From Scytalidium lignicola (lineage: Eukaryota; Ascomycota; Leotiomycetes), in assembly GCA_002812745.2 (NCBI GenBank), contig NCSJ02000188.1:1-64000 (forward strand): a stretch of DNA of 64,000 bases, read 5' to 3'. Of the stretch, positions 12,262 through 22,621 are shown in pieces; the stretch's first letter is position 1; each line of letters begins with the position of its first letter. The notes below the pieces were generated by a model, which worked only from the letters and a program-made list of their open reading frames with translations, did no database searches and was not told the DNA's origin. Made by a program: the position numbers and the translations under genes.

Positions 12262-12833
12262 CTGGGGGCCACGAAACAAAATAGGCCCGAAAAGCCAGTA
12301 GGCATAATACTCATTAGGCAGCCGGTGCGCGTCAGCAGGACCCTCGATTGACGTGAACCCTCATTGTGCTTACATCCTTCGGTAATCCAGCATCACTAAC
12401 ATTACCAGCATCACGAGATGGGCGGTGCGGGGAAAGGTGGCGACCATTGGATGTTTGGTTCCGACCTGGCGATCGCTGTGTCTGGGCTTTCCATCACGGG
12501 AGGTGGCGTGGGTGGGTGTCAAGGATAATCAGTGGCAGGAGAACAGCTACCTCGCCGCGCCGGGACATCATTAACTGATTCTGTGCTGTTGGCAGTCAGG
12601 ATGGGCCTGGTCGAAACCCTCCTCACAGAGATTCTCACAGCACCTCCTACCAATCATCAAGGATCGTTAAGGCTCGAATTATGGCGATCTCTGCCCTGTT
12701 TAGTTCGACCTGGGGAAATCAAACAATGCTTCTAGGCCAGGGAGAGGCCTGGGAATGACACCACTCATTTCCTCTGTTGCCAATGATGATTTACCAAGAT
12801 GTTCGTCTCTGCCCAGCCTGTGCTGTTTATAAG
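12262..12833 (+). promoter_or_regulatory. Candidate promoter of the sugar transporter
   Basis: A TATA-like TTTATAAG lies at 12826-12833, about 100 bp before the ATG. Three SYGGRG matches, the consensus of the carbon-catabolite repressor CreA, lie at 12262, 12427 and 12710. Such six-base degenerate sites occur often by chance, so glucose repression is only a suggestion, supported by the gene being a hexose-type transporter. Confidence 0.22.
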
Positions 12834-12934
12834 AGCCTTCCTTGTCTGTTTGCTGATTTTTTTGTCTGCAACTATCTCCCCCGCAAAATAATTCCTGATC
12901 AGCTTGTGAACTGGAAACTGGAAGACTCATCATC

Positions 12935-14819
12935 ATGAAGCTCGCTTTGCAAAAGCCTGCAGATGTGCCTGGAAGGTCATGGCCTGCCGTGAGTGGACAA
13001 GGTTGCAAGAAGCTATATTTAATTCAAAAGCTTACGCCTCACTAGATCGTCATTGGTATGTTCGTGGCCTTTGGAGGTGTACTCTTTGGATACGATACCG
13101 GAACCATCAGTGGTATCCTAGCCATGAGGTTTGTTCCCTAAATTATGCCATTTAATCAACAGCAGTCCTGACCTAGATACCTCCCAAGCTACTGGCAAAA
13201 TCAATTTTCCACTGGCCATCGTGACGGGACCGGACACTTGAATATCACCTCCTCCCAGCAATCCGAGGTCGTCTCTATCCTTTCGGCTGGTACTTTCTTT
13301 GGCGCTCTTGGTGCTGCTCCAATCGCAGATTGGATTGGTAGACGTTGGTCCCTGATTGCGTCTTCAGGAGTCTTCATCTTTGGCGTTATCTTACAAACCG
13401 CTGCAACTGCATTGCCATTGTTCGTTGCCGGCCGTTTCTTCGCTGGTTTTGGTGTTGGTCTCGTCTCTGCTTTGAGTAAGTTCTTTTCTCTATCACTAAC
13501 TATAGTTAAGCCATACGATCTGACATAATCCCCAGTTCCCCTCTATCAATCCGAGACAGCACCAAAATGGATTCGTGGTGTCATCGTCGGTAGCTACCAG
13601 CTTGCCATTACCATCGGCCTTCTCCTCGCTGCTGTCTTAGATAATGCCACTCACAACCGCAACGACACTGGATCCTACCGCATTCCAATTGCTGTTCAAT
13701 TTGCTTGGGCTCTAATCCTGATTAGCGGGATGCTACTCCTTCCAGAAACACCCCGATACCTTATCCGATCAGGTAATCCTGAAAAGGCAGCTCGTTCCCT
13801 ATCCAAACTGCGTCGTCTTCCTCATGACCACGAGGCTATCCGTGACGAGCTGAGCGAAATCATTGCTAACCACGAATACGAACTCTCTCTTGGAAAGTCA
13901 ACTTACATTGAGTGCTTTAAGGGAGGTATCCTCAAGAGGCTTATGACCGGATGTCTGCTGCAAGCACTACAACAGCTTACGGGTATCAACTTCATCTTTT
14001 ACTACGGTACTCAGTACTTCAAAAACTCTGGTATTACCAACGCCTTCATCATCCAGATGATCACCAGTTCGGTGAACACTGCAAGCACTATCCCAGGTCT
14101 CTACGCCATCGACAAGTGGGGGCGACGACCACTTCTCTTCTGGGGTGGTAAGCCTCCTTATCTTTCTCCTTCTCTTTATCATTTTCCAACTTACCTTGAA
14201 TTCTAAATATACTAACATAACACATCCTTATGCAGCCATCGGCATGACTGTCTCTCAACTTCTTGTTGCCGTCCTAGGAACCACAACAACAGGTCAACGT
14301 GACGACGGCACTGTCTTTGCCAAGAATATCGCGGCGCAAAAAGCATCCATCGCCTTTGTGTGCATCTACATCTTTTTCTTCGCCTCAACTTGGGGCCCCC
14401 TCGCCTGGGTAGTCACCGGTGAGATCTTTCCTCTCAAAGTCCGTGCCAAATCCCTCTCCATGACCACCGCAACGAACTGGCTCCTCAACTGGGCCATCGC
14501 CTATGCAACGCCCTACCTCGTAAACTGGGGCCCTGGGAACGCAAATTTGCAGAGCAAGATCTTCTTCATCTGGTTCGCATGCTGCTTCTTGTGTATCACA
14601 TTTGTATATTTTATGATTTACGAAACTAAAGGCTTGACGCTGGAGCAGATTGATGAGCTGTATGATGAGGTGAAGATTGCCTCTCAGAGCGTAGGTTGGA
14701 AGCCGACGAAGACGTTTAGGGAGATTAGAGAAGCGACCGGTGGTATTAATGCTGGTAAAACTCAGGGGCTTCAGGAGAAGACGGAAGAAGCAGCACCTGA
14801 GCATGAGGCTGAGGCTTAG
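12935..14819 (+). CDS. MFS sugar (hexose) transporter
   Basis: Five exons: 12935-12988, 13046-13128, 13177-13475, 13536-14147 and 14236-14819; introns are 57, 48, 60 and 88 bp; 543 residues. A twelve-helix sugar porter of the plasma membrane, likely importing monosaccharide with protons. Seen: FGYDTGTISG in helix 1, DWIGRRWS in the 2-3 loop, and GRFFAGFGVGLVSALIPLYQSE followed by the APKWIRG signature. Also PETPRYLIRSG before the central loop, QQLTGINFIFYYG in helix 7, DKWGRRPLL in the 8-9 loop and a YETKGLTLEQIDELY tail. All hallmark motifs of the family are present and no stop interrupts. The acidic, charged C-terminus (about 60 residues) is cytoplasmic. The closest functional class is high-affinity glucose/fructose carriers; substrate cannot be fixed from sequence. 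Confidence 0.92.
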
Positions 14820-15954
14820 ACAGCCTTGAAGCCTGGTTGATGCGCTCTCGGAGATATCTAGTTGGTGGAAGTATAATTTGGCGATACCCAAAGAAGAGCC
14901 AAAGAAAAACCAAAATTTGAAATGAGAAGATACGAATATTTTATATACTTACGAGTTAATAAGCCTTATGAAAATCCTCACGGATTTTGAAGTATTCGTA
15001 GGCCTTACCTCCTAAGTACTCCATTACTATGTGCTTTCCACTGTTAAAACTTTCACTGCATAGTTCCATTATGTATAAAGGCTTACAGCAATACGTCTCT
15101 CATTATCCATTCCAGAGAGCGAGACGGAAATATTAGCAAGATAATGTTCCACAGAACCCATATTTGTCTGGTCACTCTTCCCTGCATATTTCAATATATC
15201 GGAAGTGGTCAACTGACATATGTAATTGCCGTTGTAGAATCTATGTCCTATTGAGGATTAAAGGCATATATGAAGTTAATACGTTAAGTGCTAGCCAGCA
15301 TACTACTAGGCTCTATTCAAGTGGCAGTCGATATACATATCTTCACCATGATCGTTTACGACCTGTGCAACCTCCTCTTCACTAATACAACGCCATGAAC
15401 GAAAATAATTATATCTATTCTCGTAAAGATAAGAGCTCGATCCTGATATAGCTTCAAATCAGCCATCATCTTCTAATTCTAAAATAAACCCTCAAGTATG
15501 CGGTATGAATCGATCTGTAGGTGTCACAAGGAATCTGTCCTTGTTAGACCCCTTGGGATTTTTGTCAGGAACTACCAACGTTGGTTCTTCAAGAAGACAT
15601 TCCTTTTGGGGGGTGAGCAGAAATAATGCTAACCGACAGTTCGGGGAAGTGGAAGAGTTTCAGAAGTCCAAGTTTACTTCCTCGATAAAATTGTTGCAAT
15701 GTATAAATGGAATTGACAATTTGATTCTCTACAGAAGTACGGTGAAGCCCTATATATACACCCGGTCCTACATATATAAAAACGAGCTTGTTCCGTTACC
15801 ATGCAAACCCAAAGCCAAATGCTATCCGAAGCAATGCAAGTCTATCTCATCAAATTGATATGCATACCTGTATCCTAGACCAGGTCATGTTATGCTTTCT
15901 AGAACATCCAGCTTACCGGCCATCTAACCCACCATGCAAATGCCCTAGTTACTG
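14820..15954. other. Spacer between transporters
   Basis: Only short ORFs without motif support (for example 15505-15858). The two transporters converge here, so it probably contains only 3' ends. Nothing else recognised. Confidence 0.35.
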
Positions 15955-17201
15955 CTAGTCAATATACTCGCCATTATCCTGCCTCTTCTCAAGCACTAAT
16001 ACTTGCCCTTCTTTGTGTCGCTCCCTCAGCTTCTTCCGTCTGAGCCCCAAGTAAAGCACTTTCTTCATCCGCCTCAGACAACTTGCGGCTTTCCGGCGCG
16101 GCTTAACCGGCTTCTGCAATGCTGACCACAATGTACTCGCAATAACAATAGCCCCTCCAAAAATACTCCACCTTCCAGGAAGAACGCCCCAAATAGCCCA
16201 ATCGAAACCTAACGCAAACAAAACTTGGGAATATAGCATGCTAGTCGCCTTGCTGCTCTTATCTAATTGCAAGCCGGCTGTTAATAGAAACTGAAGAACG
16301 AATCCCAGAATGCCTAGAAGGAGAAGGAGAATCCACTCGCGATGACTCTGAGGCATGGTGAACCCGATACCGGGGATGATAAGGAGAGCCGCTGCTGAGC
16401 CGAATGTACCAAGAGCGGCGAAATAGTTGACGGAAATGAGGGCATGGGCTCTATTGCCAATTACCCTAATCATGGTATAAGCACCGGACGCTCCGAAGAT
16501 GCCTAAGATGGAGACAATAACAGCAATGAGGCGTTGAGTATGAGATACATCATCAACCGGACCAGCATTTTTGGCGTTAATCTCATCGTCAACCTCACCG
16601 AAGATGCTGGTTGGGTGAGCAATGATGACTACACCTATGAGGGCTACCAAGCCGGCAATGAGCTCTTTTTTAGTAAATGGCAAACCGAGGAAGACGGAGC
16701 AGGCCCACGCTGTGGTGATGGGTACTAGAAATCTAAAAACTGTGGCTTCTGCAAGAGGTAAATAATGTACTGAGTCTGCACACACAAACGGAAACGCATT
16801 CGTAAGTATAGCTGTCTCTGAAGACGAAAGGATGAACACTTACAATATAAACAAAATAACCCAAAAAATCCAAACATCGCCCTTAGAATAAGCCACACCC
16901 TAACACTTGGATTCCCAAGCGGGAAGTCAGGCACCTGCGTCCACCACATGTAAATAGAGCTCAGCACGAGGGTCATGCCCATGCGCGCGAAGATGACCTG
17001 GAAAGGATGCATGCCATGGCCGCCTTGCTGTAAGAAGCGGACAGTAGCATCCATAGAAGACCCAGCTATCTCTGAAAGGAGGATTAAGAAGGCTCCCTTG
17101 TTGGCTACCCATACTGTTCTCCATCGGCTCGGTGGCGGCAACTCGCCGATTACGGACTCAGATTGCTCGGTGTCCAGATGGTCGCCATGGTGGAGAGTCA
17201 T
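15955..17201 (-). CDS. EamA/DMT-family membrane transporter
   Basis: Two exons on the minus strand, 17201-16844 and 16775-15955, with a 68-bp intron (GTAAGT..TGTGCAG), giving 392 residues. About ten hydrophobic helices form the two EamA halves of the drug/metabolite transporter superfamily. Visible family features: EIAGSSMDATVRFLQ after a short cytoplasmic N-terminus, HPFQVIFARMGMTL, YLPLAEATVFRFLVP across the exon join, GVVIIAHPTSIFG, and a second-half SMLYSQVLFALGFDW..FGGAIVIAS. The C-terminus is long and very basic (RRKKLRERHKEG). Fungal members are usually annotated as of unknown substrate, though some relatives move nucleotide sugars or purines. Intact. Confidence 0.85.
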
Positions 17202-19227
17202 CCTCGGAGCACTCTCTGTAAGAAATGACGAAGGGCTTTTTAGGATGTAAAGGGCTGTCTATGGCGAGGGGTTGTATGAAGGTGATAATATATATGTGAT
17301 TTGTTTTGGTGTGGTCAATAATGGGGAAGTAATTATTATTAAGCAGGGACGAAGAGAAATTTGGACCCTTGAATTTTCTTGCCCCGCACTCGCTCTACAC
17401 CACTTATGAAGGGGTCTCGTGCTCGCTCTTGATCGGCTGCAGTAATAACACCGGTGTAAGAATCTCTCTACTAGTGCCCAGAGTGATGATTATTAAAACC
17501 AAACAAGGACTTGAATAGAAAAGGAATTAAGTAAGAGCAGNAAAAAAAGNAAAAAAACCATCCATGCGCTGCAAACTTTTATATGCGTACACAACGGCTG
17601 CAGTCCTGTCGCGGTAAGGTAAGACAGGTAGGAGAATCCGGGGGACCTGCTGAGCGATTTCACTACGCCACATTGCTGACAGCTGATCAAAGATCGCTGA
17701 TACCTGGGCAATCATTCACGTATTTGCACCCCAGTCGCGTCAAACTCAGTCACTTGAGCAGTAGAATCGAGGATCCTATCTGGTTGTTCTAAGCTAAATA
17801 TAACTGGCGTGGCTATTTGCAACCGCGGATTGGTCGTTCTGACCATCCCACTGTAGAAAACCAGTCCATCTTATTACACTATGAACATAAGAGCTTTGGT
17901 TGTTGCGATTAAGAAAAATTATTTATACATTCAAACAGTCTGTCATTGTGCTTCTTGGTGGTAAGTCATACTGTCGGTATACCCAATTAAGGGCTCAACA
18001 CGAAGTACGGCACGTAATTCCTTTACGTGATATACCTGTTGTGTTGATGATGATTGATTGTTAGGTAGGAGGTGCATACGTTCCACGTATGCAACCCCCT
18101 GATTACCTAATCCACGCTAACGCTGACTGCACGTGACTAATACGTGATTATTGGAACCAACACTTACAGATAAGCTAGTAAAATAACAGGTCATAAAAGA
18201 TTATATATGTCAAGAGAGACTTATGAAAGAGCTTATACACGAGTTGATGAGCCTAGGAAAGCTGGAGAATACAAAACAAAAAGACTTATAAGTATAGCGG
18301 GTAGCAAGCTTTGCTTGGGACGGATATATTTTAAATTGACTTTAGTTGCATAAAAGAAGATGATTTGACAGTACAAGATCTAATAGTTATGTGAAAAGTA
18401 CATTAATATGAAAATATTTAAAATCTTGTTTCCACCCTTCTTCTTAGCTTAAAGGATTTTGGTATATGTTTGCGTAATATTAGCCTTTTGAATACCTTCA
18501 ACACTGTAAAATTTTAAAAGTGGTAATTACGTCGTTGGATTGATGAAACAAAAACTTTAAATTGAAGCAATTCGGAAGCTAACTTGTGAAACAGAATTTG
18601 TTCCGAAATCATTGCATTGAGGATGGATCGTAAGGTCGCCTATGTAGCCAACTGCTTCGCAGTTCGTCCCAGTAAAGGATTTAAACCGTAGATTTTTTCC
18701 GAAAAAAGCTTTGTGCGACATTGGATAATCCGTAAGAGGAGAATGCTGGTGTATTATGGCATTCATTCAAGTTACCAATCCTCATTGTTTTTTCTGGTGT
18801 CTAGCAATCGCTGCCCGAGAATGAATGGAGTGTGAGCATATCAGCGGCAACAAAACCAAGGTAAAGATACAAAACCAAAGAGGAAGAAAAGCGCATTTTG
18901 CAATTAGATTTTGAAAATATTTTAAAATTCAAAGAAGTTTTATAGTGAATGTATGAGACGAAAAGAAAAGTAAAACTAGCTCTTTTTATATATGAATCCC
19001 TAACGTATGACGATATATTTAAATTGTCTGATTGTCAACTTATTTCCACGCTGACTTTCTCTTCCATCTGTACTATTTTTACTGCTGAGGTGAGATAAGA
19101 TTTGATCCGTAGATTATCCAATTGTGGAAAAGTGTTTTCTAACGTACATTTTATGCTTACGTTCTAGTCCAGCCATTTTTGAATTGTAGAATCTGATGGA
19201 TACGTAATCGTACGTAATTAACTGTTA
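17202..19227. other. Gene-poor spacer with palindromes
   Basis: About 2 kb with no supportable gene. It contains N-bearing A runs near 17540 and the palindromic patch near 18.0-18.1 kb. Short ORFs (17493, 18557) lack motifs or overlap the N's. Confidence 0.4.
17996..18110. repeat. Two adjacent palindromes
   Basis: First palindrome: CAACAC at 17996 pairs with GTGTTG at 18041-18046, with a nested perfect CACGTAA / TTACGTG stem at 18011-18029. Second: TTAGGTA and GGTGCATACGT (18061-18081) pair with ACGTATGCAACC and TTACCTAA (18085-18110) around a 3-nt loop. The 12-mer CCGTACTTCGTG at window position 4 recurs inverted at about 17999-18010. The patch may be a miniature foldback element or remnant. 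Confidence 0.4.
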
Positions 19228-19665
19228 ACGTAATTCCCGGTGTTACCAACCACCCTATGTTACCGACCACTGGATTTTACAACAAAATCAATAAAAATCG
19301 TACCCTAGCAATCTCGACAACCACAACGTCTAACTTCATAAGAATTGAAATTATATATATTTATGACAATTTTATTATATATCATTATTATTAAGCTTTT
19401 AATTTTTTTNAAATATTGAGAAAATTGAAAGTTACCTTAATTATAAGGCAAATACCAGTTATTTTTTAATTATTTGATATTAACATCAATTAAGCTATTT
19501 TGGTTTTAAAATTATTAATTAATCTAACTTGAATTTTCTATTATTAAAAATGTAAATGTATATGTTTGCTTGTTGTTGAGATTGCTAGTGTACGATTTTC
19601 ATTGATTTTGCTGTAAAATCCAGTGGTCGGTAACATAGGGTGGTCGGTAACACCGGGAATTACGT
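19228..19665. mobile_element. MITE with long terminal inverted repeats, TA target
   Basis: The left arm (19228 to about 19325) starts ACGTAATTCCCGGTGTTACC. It matches the inverted right arm (about 19575-19665) over roughly 95 bp with few differences. Both ends are flanked by TA (19226-19227 and 19666-19667), the target choice of Tc1/mariner/pogo transposases. The centre is A/T-rich with an N and no ORF, so it is non-autonomous. Differences between the arms include C/T changes such as ACCAACC versus ACCGACC. Confidence 0.85.
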
Positions 19666-19667
19666 TA

Positions 19668-21237
19668 TAACCCGACTGCACTCTTACAATATGTTTATTA
19701 TACGTATATTAAAGGTTTAATTTAATTTAATTTATCTTAATTAATTTAGTATATACTAAAATTAAATTAATTAGTATGACTTTATACTAAAATCAAATCA
19801 ATCTCTAAAAATCAAAATTAATATTAATTAAATTTGCCAACCCTGGGGAGCGAGCGTCAGATGGCCAACTGTAGTGGGGTCAATTCAGTGTTCCCGGATC
19901 AATCAGCTCATCCACTTGTCAGAGGTCAGAGCGCAATGGTTAGGCTACAGCACATATAAATTGTATGGTACAGCGACTCTATTACTTGCTAGTCTGTATG
20001 ATATCTGAAAAGGAGAGATAAGCAGAGAAAATTCCCCATATACCCATCCGTTAACTCCGTCACCTGTGATTGGCTACGGGTGGTTACGTAAGCACCAATA
20101 TCTGACACCACTGACAATGATGAACCGGAGCATCGATTCGAGACACAATGTTACACGAAACCGATCTTTGCAAGTTAGTTTGACTGAGGTATAGCTTACG
20201 ATCTTCAATTGATGGATTTTTTCTGGATTCCCTATTTTGGGCTGGTGACACAATGCTTAAATAACTTGAGCAGATTATTTCGCTGATGGCAACAGTATGA
20301 GACTGTCACGGTCGTGTTCAACATCTTAATTAAATCGTTGTTGGGCTTTAACTAAACATACATAATTTCTCGGTGACCGAGCCGTGTCAGTTGCATTCTA
20401 GGCCTTTTCTGATCGTCCTAATTGGCACGATTTGCTTTACTAACCACCTCTGGTTATGCCACTGTAAGGACTGAGCTGCAAACTTGCCCGGGGTTCAATC
20501 TGCAGATATACAAGTGTTCCACTTCAACCCGTTCTAAGGTGGATCCCAACAACGAAGAAATATGCTTCTTGGATAATATATGCAGGTGTATGTTTCTAAA
20601 ACGAGTCCCAACAGAGCCTGGCGTTGATTGATGACGATTCATTTTAACCTAGAAAAAGTCTCAATATAGATGTTGCAACATTGCCCTCAGCAAATTGAGA
20701 ACAGTTATCTTTTACTTCCTATCTGCATTACACTCCGTTAAAATTATCAGTCGATATCACTTGTGTCTAAATCGCATTTGAAGGCATTCATAGACTAGAC
20801 GTTAGTGTCTTATAGATACTAGCAAAACTGAAATCCATCTACAAAGCCCACGACTTCGTTGTGCTAGGAAGGAATCCAAGAAACTCTCAAACTAGCAAAA
20901 CATTGCAAAACTTTCGCACATCCATTGCCATACCCGAGAGACCAGAGCTGGCGATCAATTTTTAACCTGATATCTATAAGCCACCTGTTGGGCTGTTCCA
21001 TCATTAACTGGTAGGATTGCTACGCCTCTGTACAGCTTTTAGACCCCTGGATATTAATGTCAAGCATTTGATTCACTAGACCTAGATTTCTTAGAGAGTC
21101 AATTACCTTTTATTGACCAGTCATTGCAACATCGAGACACTGTCGGCTTATCTTTTTCCGTCCGTCAGTTTTCAGTTTGAGCTGCAATACCTCACCACGC
21201 TTCAACTCTTCAGGATATTTTCATACCGCAATACATC
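19668..21237. other. Spacer with A/T block
   Basis: An A/T block of TTAATT repeats at about 19710-19835 ends with CCAACCCTG, as at the window start. The remainder to the membrane-protein gene has only unsupported short ORFs. Confidence 0.35.
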
Positions 21238-22481
21238 ATGAGAGTTCGCCAGTACAGTATTGTGCTACTGGGTGTGATTGCTACACTCTGCGAGATTACC
21301 CTGCTAGTTTTCAATATAATATTTGCCGTCACCCTTTCCATGGCATCTACCAGTTTGAAGATTAATGGAGTGGAAATTGTTGCATCGGTTCTGAATTTTG
21401 TTAATATGAGCTTATTATCGATATTTCTTGTAAGACAAGTTCAATATCAGAATGGAATATATGTTCAAGACAACAAACATGGTCGACAGCACACTTATCT
21501 TTTAGCCGGGCTCTGTGGAGATTTTTGCGCCTTGTCAGTTACTGCAACAGCTGTTGGTCTCTGCATAATTCGGAATGAAATTGCAGATCTTCCTCGTCAG
21601 ATGCTAGGTTCTTCCACAGAAGGTCTGGTAACTGGTGCTTTTATTGTCTGGGCCATTTCTTTGGTTTCCGGTATTGGATTCATAGTAGCCATTGTCTTAA
21701 TCGACAAGATGGATTCCCATCGACAAATGCAATCTTTCCAAGTAGAATCGGGAAACCACAGTTTATCAAAGATGGAGACTACAAGCCAACAAAAGCGAAG
21801 TTCTCCAGATAGTGCTGATCACGAAGGGAGCAATTCTGTTACCTCAATAACCTTGCCACCTCCAATTAAATATTCGTCGTTTCGAAATTCACTTATCGTA
21901 AGTTGCATGTTCAATCGAATCAAATCAAAGCTGAAACTCATATATGGTAGTCGAAACACAACACAACACAAAGTCCAGAATCTAGAGTTTCGGGATATCC
22001 CATGAACAATCCATCTATTGAAGATGGCTTCAATTTTTGGGATACGCCTACAGCAGAACCATATGCACGGCAAGTTGTTCTAGGAAAATCATCGACTTCG
22101 AAGTTTCTGGGTCCTGTACCTGCCACTCCCACCGGCAGCAGATGTCCAAGTCCTAGAATTCCGCTTGATTTAGAGCTAGCAGCAAAAGGTCAGTCAAAGA
22201 GTGGTAGTTATAGTCCGGTAAACAACTATAGAGGCGTTGCCATGGAGAGTTCACGGGCAACATGTCGGAATGGGAACCGCAGAGATGATCATATACATCC
22301 CTTATTCAGGTCAAATTCGCTAATACTTCCCTTAGCAGCGACACAGGGGCCGGATGTTACAGCTGCTCTTGGTCCAGGTCAGATAGTTTCAGATTGTCGG
22401 AGCATCAAATCTTTACACTATACAAGAAGTGGGAGCTTATTTGGTAGTCCATTAGTAGCCAGTTGCGGCGTAGACAACTAG
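21238..22481 (+). CDS. Four-helix membrane protein of unknown function
   Basis: Exon 1 is 21238-21897 and exon 2 starts at 21951 after a 53-bp intron (GTAAGT..TGGTAG), phase 0. The N-terminal half has four hydrophobic helices: about residues 8-30, 44-63, 83-105 and 133-155. The C-terminal half is polar, rich in Ser and Pro, with blocks such as GFNFWDTP and LGPVPATPTGSRCPSPR that look like a regulatory tail. As sequenced it stops at 22481. However, the +1 frame continues coding-like from about 22460 (RRRQLATIANGGLQDRNGN) to 22621. A one-base frameshift or error near 22460 has therefore probably cut about 50 residues. I do not recognise the family; plasma-membrane or sensor roles would be speculation. 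Confidence 0.65.
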
Positions 22482-22621
22482 CGACTATAGCAAATGGAGG
22501 ACTTCAAGATAGAAACGGAAATAGAAAGAGAAAGAGATATGAATTTTCCAATCCTGAACTAGATCTAAGGTCAAGAGAAAGAAGTGGCGTGGCTAATAGC
22601 TTGAATTCAAATTTGGGATGA

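Larger units (their letters stand above)
11278..12934. other. Spacer upstream of sugar transporter
   Basis: No gene is recognised. It holds three adjacent small inverted repeats near 11.7 kb and the probable promoter of the transporter. Short ORFs at 12.37-12.74 kb are not supported. Confidence 0.35.

Noticed and set aside
19920..19990. GCGCAATGGTTAG resembling a tRNA D-loop
   Set aside because: No pairing acceptor stem or T-loop GTTCRANNC at the right distance.
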